NCBI GenBank assembly: GCA_900109485.1
Contig: FOAY01000001.1
Coordinates: forward strand, 107,914-171,913
Direction of reading: 5' to 3'
DNA from: Kosakonia sacchari
Lineage (GTDB): Bacteria > Pseudomonadota > Gammaproteobacteria > Enterobacterales > Enterobacteriaceae
DNA length: 64,000 nt
Shown: positions 1 to 7,760 of the stretch, one piece after another
Layout: each line of letters opens with the position of its first letter
Position numbering within the stretch: the first letter of the stretch is position 1
The notes under the pieces: model-generated
What the model saw: the letters and a program-made list of their open reading frames with translations, nothing else
What the model was told of the DNA's origin: nothing
Database searches by the model: none
Program-made: the position numbers and the translations under genes

Positions 1-297
1 GGCCGGATTAATCCCTTTGTACAGAGGGAAGCCAGCGCGGCTGCCTCGCGGTCTGATGTGAAACCATTGCCAGCCGCGCCTTCCCGTGCAGATGCACTTC
101 CCCGGCCGCTGAGCCCATTTCAGCCGGGCCGGATTAATCCCTTCCAGCAAAACGACTACGCAAATGCGAATGAGCGGCAAGATAGTTTTGCTTCTGTCTT
201 TGACGAGCCGGGCTTCCTGGGAGAAAGCGCGCCTGCATATACTGAGTTCGATGCGCAGCCGTACACTGACGATCCTCTGCCTCCTTATTCTGAGTAG
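1..297 (+). CDS. 3' end of an unknown repeat-containing protein, possibly a secreted effector (partial)
   Basis: The reading frame is open from the first base, so this is the last 98 residues of a longer protein. The segment is rich in Pro, Ser and Ala, and ends in an acidic, Tyr/Pro-rich tail (last residues PLPPYSE). The hexapeptide GRINPF occurs twice, at bases 1-18 and 130-147, spaced 43 residues apart, and 17 bases of the underlying DNA are identical; this suggests the missing part contains more such units. No family is recognised. Its place beside hrpS, where plant pathogens often carry effector genes, and its disordered Pro-rich make-up are compatible with a type III substrate, but that is inference only. 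Its promoter, and any hrp box, lies outside the window. Confidence 0.55.
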   Translation, partial: GRINPFVQREASAAASRSDVKPLPAAPSRADALPRPLSPFQPGRINPFQQNDYANANERQDSFASVFDEPGFLGESAPAYTEFDAQPYTDDPLPPYSE

Positions 298-1389
298 CAG
301 GGGCAAAGCTAACCGATGATCAGCTATGGCTAGAGCAGCAATCAGAAGAAGAGAGATGTTTCAAAACGAAGCGCCATAAACCCTGTTGAAAGTGGATCAC
401 AATGGTGTCATGTCAGGGATGACGAGGCTGGAAATTTACCTGATAAATAATTCAATATGGGCCACTACTCGAGCATAATTTCATTATTATCTTTCCCGTC
501 AAAGGAATTAAGTAACAAAGGATGCTTATTCCTCTGAGGTAATATCTTATCTCCCATCCGGGATTGTACAGAACAGTGCCTGATATTCACTTCCTGATAA
601 TAAATCAGACTAAATCCGTTAATAAAAATATGAGGCTTGCCTGCACCATTATTTAACTGTCTATTTTTAGCTGTACTTACCTGCAATCCTGCGTGTCGAT
701 AGGGGGACGTTATAGGTTGCATGATGTTTTTGCTTTTTGTCATTTTAGCGGGATAAAGTGTATTTCAAAGACACTTTTTAGATTGCGCGTGATTATTCTT
801 AATTCTGATGAAAGTAAAAAATACATTTAAAATGATAATGAATTTATATGTTTTATTTGCATGACGAATGGAATATTACTCCAGTTTTTAGTTTAAATGT
901 GACATTTAAAGCTAATTAATTGCTGGATGTTAATACACTATTTTTATTTTATCACGTTTATCCTGTGCTCAATCAATAGCTGAATCCTATTGAGTTGGTC
1001 TTTAATGTTTAAATTACTTTAATTATTGGTTTTTTGTGCTTTGTTTTTATTTATTTTTGGGTTTTTATTTCAGTTTTGTTAGGGTGGGTAACGGTGAATA
1101 CTCCTGTTTTTACCGTACTGACGGATATTCCATCAGGATATTTTATGCTATTTATAAATATAGCTAATAGTTATGCTGGTTCCTGAAGGGAGATTTACTG
1201 GTTTTATTTTTTTATTGAAAACATCCCCTGATATTTTTATCGGGGATTGCTCTGCCTATTGTTGCGGTTTATTTATTAAATAAGATGATTCTTATTGTTT
1301 TGCGGATGAGTATTTAAGTGATGAATTGTTAACAATAAGCAAGCGCTAATAATTTGTTATGTGTTTGAACTGGTCCGGAATTGAGCTAT
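298..1389. other. AT-rich intergenic region upstream of hrpS
   Basis: About 1.1 kb without a convincing gene. It is far richer in A and T than the genes on either side, especially 770-1350. A 92-codon minus-strand frame (465-743) is possible, but it has no recognisable domain. A hairpin lies at 1223-1247 (arms ATCCCC-GATA and TATC-GGGGAT, one unpaired T), inside the presumed hrpS leader. The hrpXY two-component genes that precede hrpS in Erwinia are not here. Confidence 0.6.
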
Positions 1390-2358
1390 ATGAAAAAAGA
1401 TGAAATGGCAACAAGAACAATAATGGAGTTACCTGTAGTACTGGGTGATGCAAAAGAAATCGATGAACTCAATTATATGGAGGATATTCATCGTGATTTA
1501 ATGCCTTTACTAAACACCATAGCGCCGCTTAACGTCGATTTATTACTGGAGGGGGAAACGGGTACCGGGAAGGATACCCTGGCTCAGCGACTCTATAATA
1601 ACTCCGGGTTAAAGGGTCGTTTTGTTTCGATAAACTGCGCGGCTATTCCTGAGTCGTTAGCTGAAAGCGAGCTATTCGGCGTCACTGCGGGCGCCTATAC
1701 GGGGGCCAACCACTCTCGTGCGGGTTATATTGAAAGCGCCAATGATGGCGTACTGTTTCTTGATGAAATCGACAGTATGCCATTGAGCCTGCAAGTTAAA
1801 TTTTTGCGTGTTCTGGAGAGCCGTACCATCTGCCGGCTTGGAAGCACACAAAGCGTACCGCTGAAGTTACGTGTGATTGTCGCCAGCCAGAAGCCGCTGA
1901 ATGAGCTGGTTGAAAAGAAGTTTTTCCGCCAGGATCTCTATTTCCGTCTGGCCGCCGTAAAGATTGCGTTACCCGCTTTGCGCACGCGAATTGAATGTAT
2001 TATTCCGCTTTTCCTTAAATTTTCTGATGAATCAGCACAACGGCTGGGGTGTGCATTGCCAAAGATGTCCACACAACTTGTGGAGCGCTTATTGTTGCAT
2101 AACTGGCCGGGGAATATTCGCGAGCTGCGTGGTGCGGCAGAACGGTTTGTGCTCGGAATACCGCCGTTGAACAATGATAGTTGCCCGGAGCATGAGTGTC
2201 TGCGCCTGCGCGACCGCATGCGGCGCATCGAATATTGTCTGATTGAAGATTGCCTGATCCGCCATTCCAATCGCATCGTGAGCGCTGCTAATGAACTGGG
2301 CGTACCGCGACGCACGCTATACCAACGCATTAAATCTCTTTCGTCCCGGCTGGATTAA
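1390..2358 (+). CDS. hrpS: HrpS, sigma-54-dependent enhancer-binding activator of hrpL
   Basis: HrpS belongs to the NtrC-type AAA+ activators and drives sigma-54 transcription of hrpL, the master sigma factor of Hrp secretion. It has no receiver domain, as usual for HrpR/HrpS. Visible motifs (numbered from ATG 1390) are Walker A GETGTGKD at 55-62, the sigma-54 contact loop GAYTGA at 101-106 (Tyr where most activators have Phe), Walker B VLFLDEID at 121-128, and a C-terminal Fis-type helix-turn-helix at about 292-315. A TTG at 1381 is in frame, but ATG 1390 has better spacing to GGAA at 1377-1380; another in-frame ATG is at 1405. It lies directly before hrpA, and no hrpR partner is present, so it presumably works as a homohexamer, as in Erwinia. 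Confidence 0.93.
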   Translation: MKKDEMATRTIMELPVVLGDAKEIDELNYMEDIHRDLMPLLNTIAPLNVDLLLEGETGTGKDTLAQRLYNNSGLKGRFVSINCAAIPESLAESELFGVTAGAYTGANHSRAGYIESANDGVLFLDEIDSMPLSLQVKFLRVLESRTICRLGSTQSVPLKLRVIVASQKPLNELVEKKFFRQDLYFRLAAVKIALPALRTRIECIIPLFLKFSDESAQRLGCALPKMSTQLVERLLLHNWPGNIRELRGAAERFVLGIPPLNNDSCPEHECLRLRDRMRRIEYCLIEDCLIRHSNRIVSAANELGVPRRTLYQRIKSLSSRLD

Positions 2359-2373
2359 TTTTTTATTCCGGCG

Positions 2374-2401
2374 GGAACGCGTCAGCTGGCCGCAATACTC
2401 A
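2374..2401 (+). promoter_or_regulatory. hrp box (HrpL promoter) of hrpA
   Basis: GGAACG at 2374-2379, 15 bases, then ATACTCA at 2395-2401, against the consensus GGAACC-N15/16-CCACNNA. The -35 part and the ACNNA core match; the leading CC of the -10 part is replaced by AT. It ends 50 bases before the hrpA start. Confidence 0.7.
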
Positions 2402-2451
2402 ACAGATGAATGACACGTCATTCAATCCTAAATCTGATGAGGAGTAAGGTC

Positions 2452-2661
2452 ATGAGCAATACGACTAACGGTGTAAGTAGCGGTAACAGCGATGCTCTGC
2501 GTAATCAGTACCAGTCTGAGATGGATAATGTACAAAGTGAATCCATGCAGGATGATGTGGCTAAAGCAGAACGCGATCGTAAAAACGCATTCGTATCGGG
2601 TTATGCGAACTCAGTGACGACAATGATCAGCTCGCTGGCGCAGAACAAAATTCAGTTTTAA
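2452..2661 (+). CDS. hrpA: HrpA, Hrp pilus subunit
   Basis: A 69-residue protein, in the size range of Hrp pilins. It is hydrophilic, without Cys or a signal peptide, has an Asn/Ser-rich start, and a predicted helical C-terminal half ending AQNKIQF, which is the typical pilin layout. HrpA is secreted by the apparatus and polymerises into the long extracellular pilus through which harpins and effectors pass. Start choice: ATG 2452 follows a good GGAG (2441-2444); an upstream in-frame start at 2410 would lie just past the promoter and lacks a ribosome site. Sequence similarity among HrpA proteins is low, so the call rests largely on size, position and the promoter and terminator around it. Confidence 0.85.
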   Translation: MSNTTNGVSSGNSDALRNQYQSEMDNVQSESMQDDVAKAERDRKNAFVSGYANSVTTMISSLAQNKIQF

Positions 2662-2666
2662 AGCAA

Positions 2667-2701
2667 CAGGGAGCCCTTTCTCATGGGTTCCCTGTTTTTT
2701 T
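2667..2701 (+). terminator. Rho-independent terminator after hrpA
   Basis: A 10-bp stem (2667-2676 with 2685-2694, one G-U pair), an 8-base loop and a run of seven T. It sits only 6 bases after the hrpA stop and before hrpB, so most HrpL-driven transcripts should carry hrpA alone and a minority read through into the operon. Confidence 0.9.
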
Positions 2702-2721
2702 AATTTGCTGAGGTACTTACC

Positions 2722-3096
2722 ATGAAGATCACCTCTTCTGCATCACAACATGTTTTGCCGGTTAATGACGCTCTGGCACCGGCCGGGATGCAACCCGAGA
2801 GCGGCGATGTCGCTTTTTTCTCTTCCGTCCTTGAGCAGCCCGAAGCCGAGACGGCTTCATTGAGCGCACATGGCACCAGCAATCTTTTCAACCAGCTCTC
2901 TTCTGCGTTCAACAATCTTGAAAGCGATCAAAAAAGCATGGATAGCGCGCTGCGTAAGGCTTCCCGTTCGACCGACCCGCTGGTGTTGAACCAGGTCGAT
3001 AGCCAGCTTTCCAACTACTATCTGGAAAGCATGATGAACGCCAAAATTGTGTCTAAAACAGTTCAGGGCCTGGAAAAACTCACCAACATGCAGTGA
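2722..3096 (+). CDS. hrpB: HrpB, inner rod subunit (SctI family)
   Basis: 124 residues, matching HrpB/SctI in length. The conserved part of the family is the C-terminal helix, visible here in the last 35 residues (VDSQLSNYYLESMMNAKIV and following). HrpB forms the rod that connects the inner-membrane export gate to the pilus, and is itself an early secreted substrate. The start at 2722 lies 20 bases past the hrpA terminator; the next gene, hrcJ, begins 7 bases after its stop, so the two are translationally close. Confidence 0.88.
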   Translation: MKITSSASQHVLPVNDALAPAGMQPESGDVAFFSSVLEQPEAETASLSAHGTSNLFNQLSSAFNNLESDQKSMDSALRKASRSTDPLVLNQVDSQLSNYYLESMMNAKIVSKTVQGLEKLTNMQ

Positions 3097-3103
3097 TCGC
3101 ATC

Positions 3104-3901
3104 ATGCAAAAATTCTGGCGAAAATCACTTCTGGCTGCGCTGCTGGCCCTCTCGCTCACAGGATGTAACCCGTTGGTCGTGCTGAACACCGGACTCTCTG
3201 AAAATGATGCTAATGACATCATTGCCGAACTCTCCCGCTACAATATCGCGGTGGATAAGCAGATTGATAAAGAGGGCGTAACGATACGGGTTGATAGCGA
3301 TGACATCGCCCGGTCCGTGCAAATTCTGAATACCAGTGGGCTTCCGCATAAGGCCCGGACCAATCTGGGGGAGGAATTCCAAAAAAGCGGCATTATCTCC
3401 AGCCCGCTGGAAGAGCAGGCGCGTTATATCTTCGCGTTGTCACAGGAACTGGAAGCCACATTGTCGCAAATCGACGGCGTGGTTGTGGCGCGCGTCAGCG
3501 TCGTATTGGCGGAACGCGTAGCGCCTGGCGAGCCAGTACAGCCCGCTTCTGCTTCCGTGTTTATTAAACACACGCCCGATCTGGATCCCGACAGCATTAG
3601 ACCCAGAATTCGCCAGTTGGTGGCGGCCAGCATTCCTGGGCTGGCGGGAAAAAGCGATGACGTAATTTCTATCGTTTTTGTCCCTGCCGAGGTGTACCAC
3701 GATCATATTGAACAGGTCATCCTTGGGCCATTTCGCTTTACGTTGTCTGAATACGCTACGGTCAAGCAGGGGTTCTTTATTGTGCTGGGGTTACTGCTCC
3801 TCACCGGCGCGGTGATGGTGCTGAAACCACGCATTCAGAAACGGCTGGCAAAGAAAAAGTTGGCTGCGGCGTCGGTAGCGGATTCGGGCAGACGGAAATG
3901 A
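3104..3901 (+). CDS. hrcJ: HrcJ, inner-membrane ring lipoprotein (SctJ)
   Basis: HrcJ/YscJ-family lipoprotein of 265 residues that forms the inner membrane ring. The N-terminus shows a lipoprotein signal with lipobox LTGC (Cys21), followed by the ring-building domains with the ELSRYNI and DDIARSVQIL segments typical of the family, and a single transmembrane helix near residues 224-244 with a short basic cytoplasmic tail. The start ATG 3104 gives a proper signal peptide; an in-frame upstream start would lie inside hrpB. Its stop overlaps the hrpD start (ATGA). Confidence 0.95.
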   Translation: MQKFWRKSLLAALLALSLTGCNPLVVLNTGLSENDANDIIAELSRYNIAVDKQIDKEGVTIRVDSDDIARSVQILNTSGLPHKARTNLGEEFQKSGIISSPLEEQARYIFALSQELEATLSQIDGVVVARVSVVLAERVAPGEPVQPASASVFIKHTPDLDPDSIRPRIRQLVAASIPGLAGKSDDVISIVFVPAEVYHDHIEQVILGPFRFTLSEYATVKQGFFIVLGLLLLTGAVMVLKPRIQKRLAKKKLAAASVADSGRRK

Positions 3902-4485
3902 TGCGCGATATGGAAATCGAGTGGCTTGAATGGTGGATGCGGGGCTTTTGGCTTGAAGCAGATACCAGCTGGCACTACCTGCCTTTTTTCCGCCTCGCTC
4001 CGGAGTGGCGTACCCGGCTATCCCGCTTTCACCATACGGCAATGGCGCATCAGCTCAGCGTACCCGACACGTTGCCGGGTGCGCCGGATACCCGTCTGTT
4101 GGCGTTGTGGCAGGCGGGCGCCTCGCAACGCCAGTTAATGTTGCGGCTGGCGAGTGAAATTTGCCAGCAACACAGCATGGCCGCGGATCTGGATGATGAG
4201 CAGCGCCTCTGGTGCCTGCGCATTAGCAAAGCGCTGCGTCCGGAACAGTGGCTACCGTCAGCGCTGGATTTCACGACTGAACCTTGTCGAATGGCGCTGG
4301 TTTTACTGGCATCGCTCTTTCCCGTCTCCACCTGGCTACGGCTGCGTTTCTGTTTTGATCAGCAGACTGTCACCCAGCTTCCCGCGTTTTCGCGCCCATT
4401 ACCCGGCAACAAGCTCCAGACATTATGGGATGCGGTTATCTGGCGCACTCAGCAGCAAAATGAGGCGTCGCATGTGGAAAGTTAG
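3898..4485 (+). CDS. hrpD: HrpD, type III accessory protein (SctK-like)
   Basis: A 195-residue, Trp- and Leu-rich soluble protein between hrcJ and hrpE, exactly where hrpD lies in Hrp1 clusters. HrpD corresponds to the SctK/OrgA group, which helps assemble the cytoplasmic sorting platform with HrcQ and HrpE. No catalytic motif is visible. Assignment is mainly by position, length and composition. It starts by ATGA overlap with hrcJ, and its end overlaps the start of hrpE by 14 bases, indicating coupled translation. An ATG three bases further in (3901) is an equally possible start. Confidence 0.82.
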   Translation: MMRDMEIEWLEWWMRGFWLEADTSWHYLPFFRLAPEWRTRLSRFHHTAMAHQLSVPDTLPGAPDTRLLALWQAGASQRQLMLRLASEICQQHSMAADLDDEQRLWCLRISKALRPEQWLPSALDFTTEPCRMALVLLASLFPVSTWLRLRFCFDQQTVTQLPAFSRPLPGNKLQTLWDAVIWRTQQQNEASHVES

Positions 4486-5068
4486 AGAAATTGTTCTGCC
4501 TCCCTCGCTGACGGCTGACGAGGGCACGATAGTGCCCCGCGAAGTGCTGGATGAACATCGGCAGGCTCAGGCGTTGCTGCGCAAGGCGGAACAGGAGGCC
4601 GGGCAGATCCTTGCGGCTGCGCGTGAAGAGGCTGAACGACAGGTACTGGCAGCACGGGCTGAGTGCGAGATGCAGTTTCTGCAAAACGCCGAAGCCGTGC
4701 TTGAAGAGTGGCGGCAGGCGCGAGCGCAGCAGGAGGAAAAGCTGGTGTCGCAGGCGCAGCAGTTGGTCAGCGCTGTATTCGCTCATCTGTTTGCCCGGGC
4801 CAGTGAAGAGCAAAAAATAAGCGCCCTGTTGCGCCAGATATTACAGGCGCAGAAACATGAAGAAGGGCGCAGCGCCACGCTCTGGTGCCATCCCTCCCAG
4901 TTTGATGCCGTCGGCAACTGGTTGCAGGCTCATGCAAGCCTCGACTGGCTCCTTCAGACCGACGACGCGCTTGAAACACATCAACTGCGATTACAAACCG
5001 CCAACGGTGAACTCAGTGTGAACTGGGAACATCTGCAACAACGGCTGCTGAACACGCTGCAGGCATAA
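4472..5068 (+). CDS. hrpE: HrpE, stator of the export ATPase (SctL)
   Basis: 198 residues. The first ~20 residues are followed by a long Ala/Glu/Gln/Arg-rich coiled coil (roughly 30-110), then a globular C-terminal part. This is the FliH/YscL layout. HrpE binds and regulates the ATPase HrcN and links it to HrcQ. The frame extends far upstream inside hrpD, but ATG 4472, with GAGG about 8 bases before it, gives the normal family length and N-terminus (MWKVREIVLPP). Confidence 0.9.
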   Translation: MWKVREIVLPPSLTADEGTIVPREVLDEHRQAQALLRKAEQEAGQILAAAREEAERQVLAARAECEMQFLQNAEAVLEEWRQARAQQEEKLVSQAQQLVSAVFAHLFARASEEQKISALLRQILQAQKHEEGRSATLWCHPSQFDAVGNWLQAHASLDWLLQTDDALETHQLRLQTANGELSVNWEHLQQRLLNTLQA

Positions 5069-5082
5069 TTTTTTTGCCGCAA

Positions 5083-5109
5083 GGAACTTTCAGGAAAACT
5101 TCCCACTTA
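5083..5109 (+). promoter_or_regulatory. Possible internal hrp box upstream of hrpF
   Basis: GGAACT (5083-5088), 14 bases, then a full CCACTTA (5103-5109). The -10 half fits the consensus perfectly; the spacing is one base shorter than usual and the sixth -35 base differs. It lies 30 bases before the hrpF start and could be an internal HrpL promoter for hrpF-hrcC-hrpT-hrpN. Confidence 0.4.
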
Positions 5110-5139
5110 CTAAGTGATATCCACCCAAAGGAGGAAAGT

Positions 5140-5373
5140 ATGAGTAATTCCTACGATATTCAACGAAATCTGGATTTGCAGCTGGCGCGCGTTCACCACT
5201 CGGTTGCTGAATTTGCGCAAGGGACACTCTCACTGGAAGGCGGGCCGGGGGTCGGCGATGTCATGGCCTTTAAACAGGAACTGCTGCAAGAGTCCGCCGC
5301 GAATTACACCGCAAGCCAGCTTGGTTCCCTGAAACACAATCTGAGTAAAGAGATTATCGACTCGATTAACTAA
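5140..5373 (+). CDS. hrpF: HrpF, small Hrp secretion protein
   Basis: 77 residues, matching HrpF of Erwinia and Pseudomonas syringae in size and in position after hrpE. HrpF is needed for secretion and has been described as an HrpA-binding, chaperone-like protein. Mostly helical and soluble, with no Cys. The start at 5140 has an excellent AAGGAGG (5128-5134). In relatives the next gene is hrpG; here hrpF is followed directly by hrcC. Confidence 0.82.
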   Translation: MSNSYDIQRNLDLQLARVHHSVAEFAQGTLSLEGGPGVGDVMAFKQELLQESAANYTASQLGSLKHNLSKEIIDSIN

Positions 5374-5379
5374 TGCCCG

Positions 5380-5407
5380 GAACGGCTCGTTTCTGAGCCG
5401 TTCTTGT
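5380..5407 (+). terminator. Hairpin between hrpF and hrcC (attenuator-like)
   Basis: Perfect 9-bp stem GAACGGCTC (5380-5388) / GAGCCGTTC (5395-5403) with a 6-base loop, followed only by TTGT. The weak T stretch suggests partial termination or an mRNA processing block rather than a full stop. It occupies the place where hrpG lies in related clusters. Confidence 0.5.
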
Positions 5408-5442
5408 ACTGCGCAGTCAACATCATTCGGGATGCATCAATA

Positions 5443-7545
5443 ATGCTGAGAACACTCCTTACCCGGGGCGAAGACAGGGAGAGCGACGCCTTGCATGCGT
5501 TTGCTCGTTTGTTACGCGTCATCCTGTTTTTACTGGCGAGCGCGTTGGGTATTTACGCAAATAGCGCCCTGGCGCGGGTGCCTGCCGAATGGCAAAACGG
5601 CGCCTACGCTTACGCGGCGCAGGAGACACCCTTGCGTACGGTTTTGCAGGATTTCGCCAGCAGTCACGGCGTGAATTTGCATCTGGGTGAAATCCCGGAC
5701 AGCACCGTTAATGGGCGGCTGCGCGCCGACAGTGCCGCCACTTTTCTTGACCGTCTGGCGCTGGAGTATCGATTCCAGTGGTTTGTCTACAACGACACGC
5801 TCTATATCAGTCCGCAATCGTCGCAGGTTTCTAAGCGCATTCATATCTCGGCCGATGCCGCGCCCGACCTGAAACAGGCGCTGGAAGGTATTGGCCTGCT
5901 GGAGCCGAAATTCGGCTGGGGCGAACTGCCGGATGATGGCGTCGTTCTGGTCACCGGACCGCCGGAATATGTCTCCCTGGTGAACGATTTCAGCGTGCAG
6001 GATAAGGATAACAAAGAGAATAAGGAGATGATGGTTTTCCCGCTGCGCTATGCCTCAGTGGCCGATCGTCAGATTAAATACCGCGACAAAACGCTACTTG
6101 TGCCGGGCGTGGCCAGCATCATTAATGAGTTGCTTGGCAAGAAAAACCCCCGGACTGCATCGGGCGTGCGTGCGGGGGACGATGCCGGCCACAAAGCCAC
6201 CACTAGCGCGTTTGAAGAACAATCGGACAGCATTTTATCCCAATTAGTGCAAAGTCAGGACACGCGTATTAACGATGACGACGATCCCATCGTTCCCGGC
6301 ATGAACCCGATGATTTCAGCGGACGTGCGTAACAACGCGCTGTTAGTGCGCGACGATCCTAAACGTCGTGAACAATACCGGGCGCTGGTGTCGCAAATCG
6401 ACATCCCGCAAAAGCTGGTGGAGATCGACGCGCTGATCGTGGATGTCGACCGTAACGCCCTTTCGACACTCTCTGCCAACCCTGGCGGCACCTTCGGCAA
6501 TGTGACTGTGGGTTCCTCAATGTTGCAAGGCAGCAGCACGCTTTTTGTCACGGATTACCGCCGTTTCTTTGCGCAGATTCAGGCGCTGGAAGGGGAGGGA
6601 AATGCCTCAATTGTCGCCAATCCATCGGTACTGACGCTGGAAAACCAGCCCGCCGTGATCGATCTCAGTGACACCGCTTTCATTACCGCTACCGGTGAGC
6701 GCGTCGTGGATATCGAACCTGTCACTGCCGGGACCAGCTTGCAGGTGGTGCCGCGTGCCATCGGCAGCGGCAGTAAAGGGACGGTTCAATTGGTGGTGGA
6801 TATCGAGGATGGCAAAGTGGACCGGGGCGCCGAAGGCGAGGCGACCGGTGCGCAGCGCGCGACTGTCAGTACCCAGGCGCTGGTGCAACAGAGCGGTTCG
6901 CTGGTCATGGGGGGCTTCCACTCGCGCGAAACCGGCAATGTCAGCCGCCGCATCCCGATTCTGGGCAGCATCCCCTTTATTGGCGCGTTATTTTCCTATA
7001 CCCGGCATGAAACCTCGCAACGCGAACGACTGTTTATTATCACGCCGCACCTGGTGGGGGATCAGGTCGATCCGACCCGCTATATCGGTGATGAATCACG
7101 CAACCAACTGAGCGACGCGATGAGTGAGGTCCAGCGTCGGCAGAAGTACGTCTCCATGAAAGGTGACGTCGAAAATGCGATGCGCGATCTGGCGGAAGAT
7201 AAAATACCGCTCGGTTTTAGCGCAGGCGGAGAAGGAGTCAGTCTGGCGGGGTTATGCGACAACCTCAACGGTATTGAGTACGACGTTTCGCGCAGTCAGT
7301 GGTACAGCAACCGCAACATACAGATAACGGTCGGCGTGATAAGAAACATCACCCTGAAACCCCTGCGTTTTGATGAGGCGGTATGCCGCGACGATGAAGT
7401 GCTGGCCGTTGCAGTATGGCCGGGCGCTTTACTGCAACCGGGAGCGTCGGCGGAAGTTTACGTCGCCTGGCAGACGCGCGATGGCGCTCGCCGTTCCCGC
7501 CATTCTCTATTGTCCCCCATTGCAGAACGTAAGGAGCCACGATGA
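5443..7545 (+). CDS. hrcC: HrcC, outer-membrane secretin (SctC)
   Basis: Secretin of about 700 residues that forms the outer-membrane ring. It has a long N-terminal region before a hydrophobic export signal (VILFLLASALGIYANSALA), N-terminal ring domains, then the secretin core with VANPSVLTLENQPAVIDL around residues 390-405 and PILGSIPFIGALFS near residue 510, and a C-terminal extension of about 160 residues. ATG 5443 is chosen; a TTG at 5404 lies within the preceding hairpin. No strong ribosome site is seen, so translation may depend on hrpF. The stop overlaps the hrpT start (ATGA at 7542). Confidence 0.95.
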   Translation: MLRTLLTRGEDRESDALHAFARLLRVILFLLASALGIYANSALARVPAEWQNGAYAYAAQETPLRTVLQDFASSHGVNLHLGEIPDSTVNGRLRADSAATFLDRLALEYRFQWFVYNDTLYISPQSSQVSKRIHISADAAPDLKQALEGIGLLEPKFGWGELPDDGVVLVTGPPEYVSLVNDFSVQDKDNKENKEMMVFPLRYASVADRQIKYRDKTLLVPGVASIINELLGKKNPRTASGVRAGDDAGHKATTSAFEEQSDSILSQLVQSQDTRINDDDDPIVPGMNPMISADVRNNALLVRDDPKRREQYRALVSQIDIPQKLVEIDALIVDVDRNALSTLSANPGGTFGNVTVGSSMLQGSSTLFVTDYRRFFAQIQALEGEGNASIVANPSVLTLENQPAVIDLSDTAFITATGERVVDIEPVTAGTSLQVVPRAIGSGSKGTVQLVVDIEDGKVDRGAEGEATGAQRATVSTQALVQQSGSLVMGGFHSRETGNVSRRIPILGSIPFIGALFSYTRHETSQRERLFIITPHLVGDQVDPTRYIGDESRNQLSDAMSEVQRRQKYVSMKGDVENAMRDLAEDKIPLGFSAGGEGVSLAGLCDNLNGIEYDVSRSQWYSNRNIQITVGVIRNITLKPLRFDEAVCRDDEVLAVAVWPGALLQPGASAEVYVAWQTRDGARRSRHSLLSPIAERKEPR

Positions 7546-7727
7546 GGCTGCGTTTATTCATGCTGGCGCTGCTGTGCGCTCTGCTGTCCCACTGCTCTTC
7601 TTATCACGGCAATGGCTGCGGTTCAGCCCAGTGCCGTCCTTTGTCGGCGAGTCACCAACTGGTCATCTGGTGGCCGACGGATATGCGTAATGGTACACAG
7701 GATTACTCCCTGGTTCCTGTTCGCTGA
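7542..7727 (+). CDS. hrpT: HrpT, small outer-membrane lipoprotein (secretin pilotin)
   Basis: A 61-residue protein with a lipoprotein signal (LLCALLSHC, Cys18) and a short Cys-containing mature part ending YSLVPVR. HrpT lies after hrcC in Hrp1 clusters and acts as the pilotin that helps HrcC insert in the outer membrane. It begins by ATGA overlap with hrcC and has AAGGAG upstream. In relatives hrpV follows; here the harpin gene follows after 33 bases. Confidence 0.85.
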   Translation: MRLRLFMLALLCALLSHCSSYHGNGCGSAQCRPLSASHQLVIWWPTDMRNGTQDYSLVPVR

Positions 7728-7760
7728 AGTGCAATCATCCTGATATATGAGGTTAACGCT

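Noticed and set aside
465..743. A 92-codon minus-strand frame in the AT-rich region before hrpS
   Set aside because: No domain, no clear ribosome site, and composition gives weak support; kept only as a remark.
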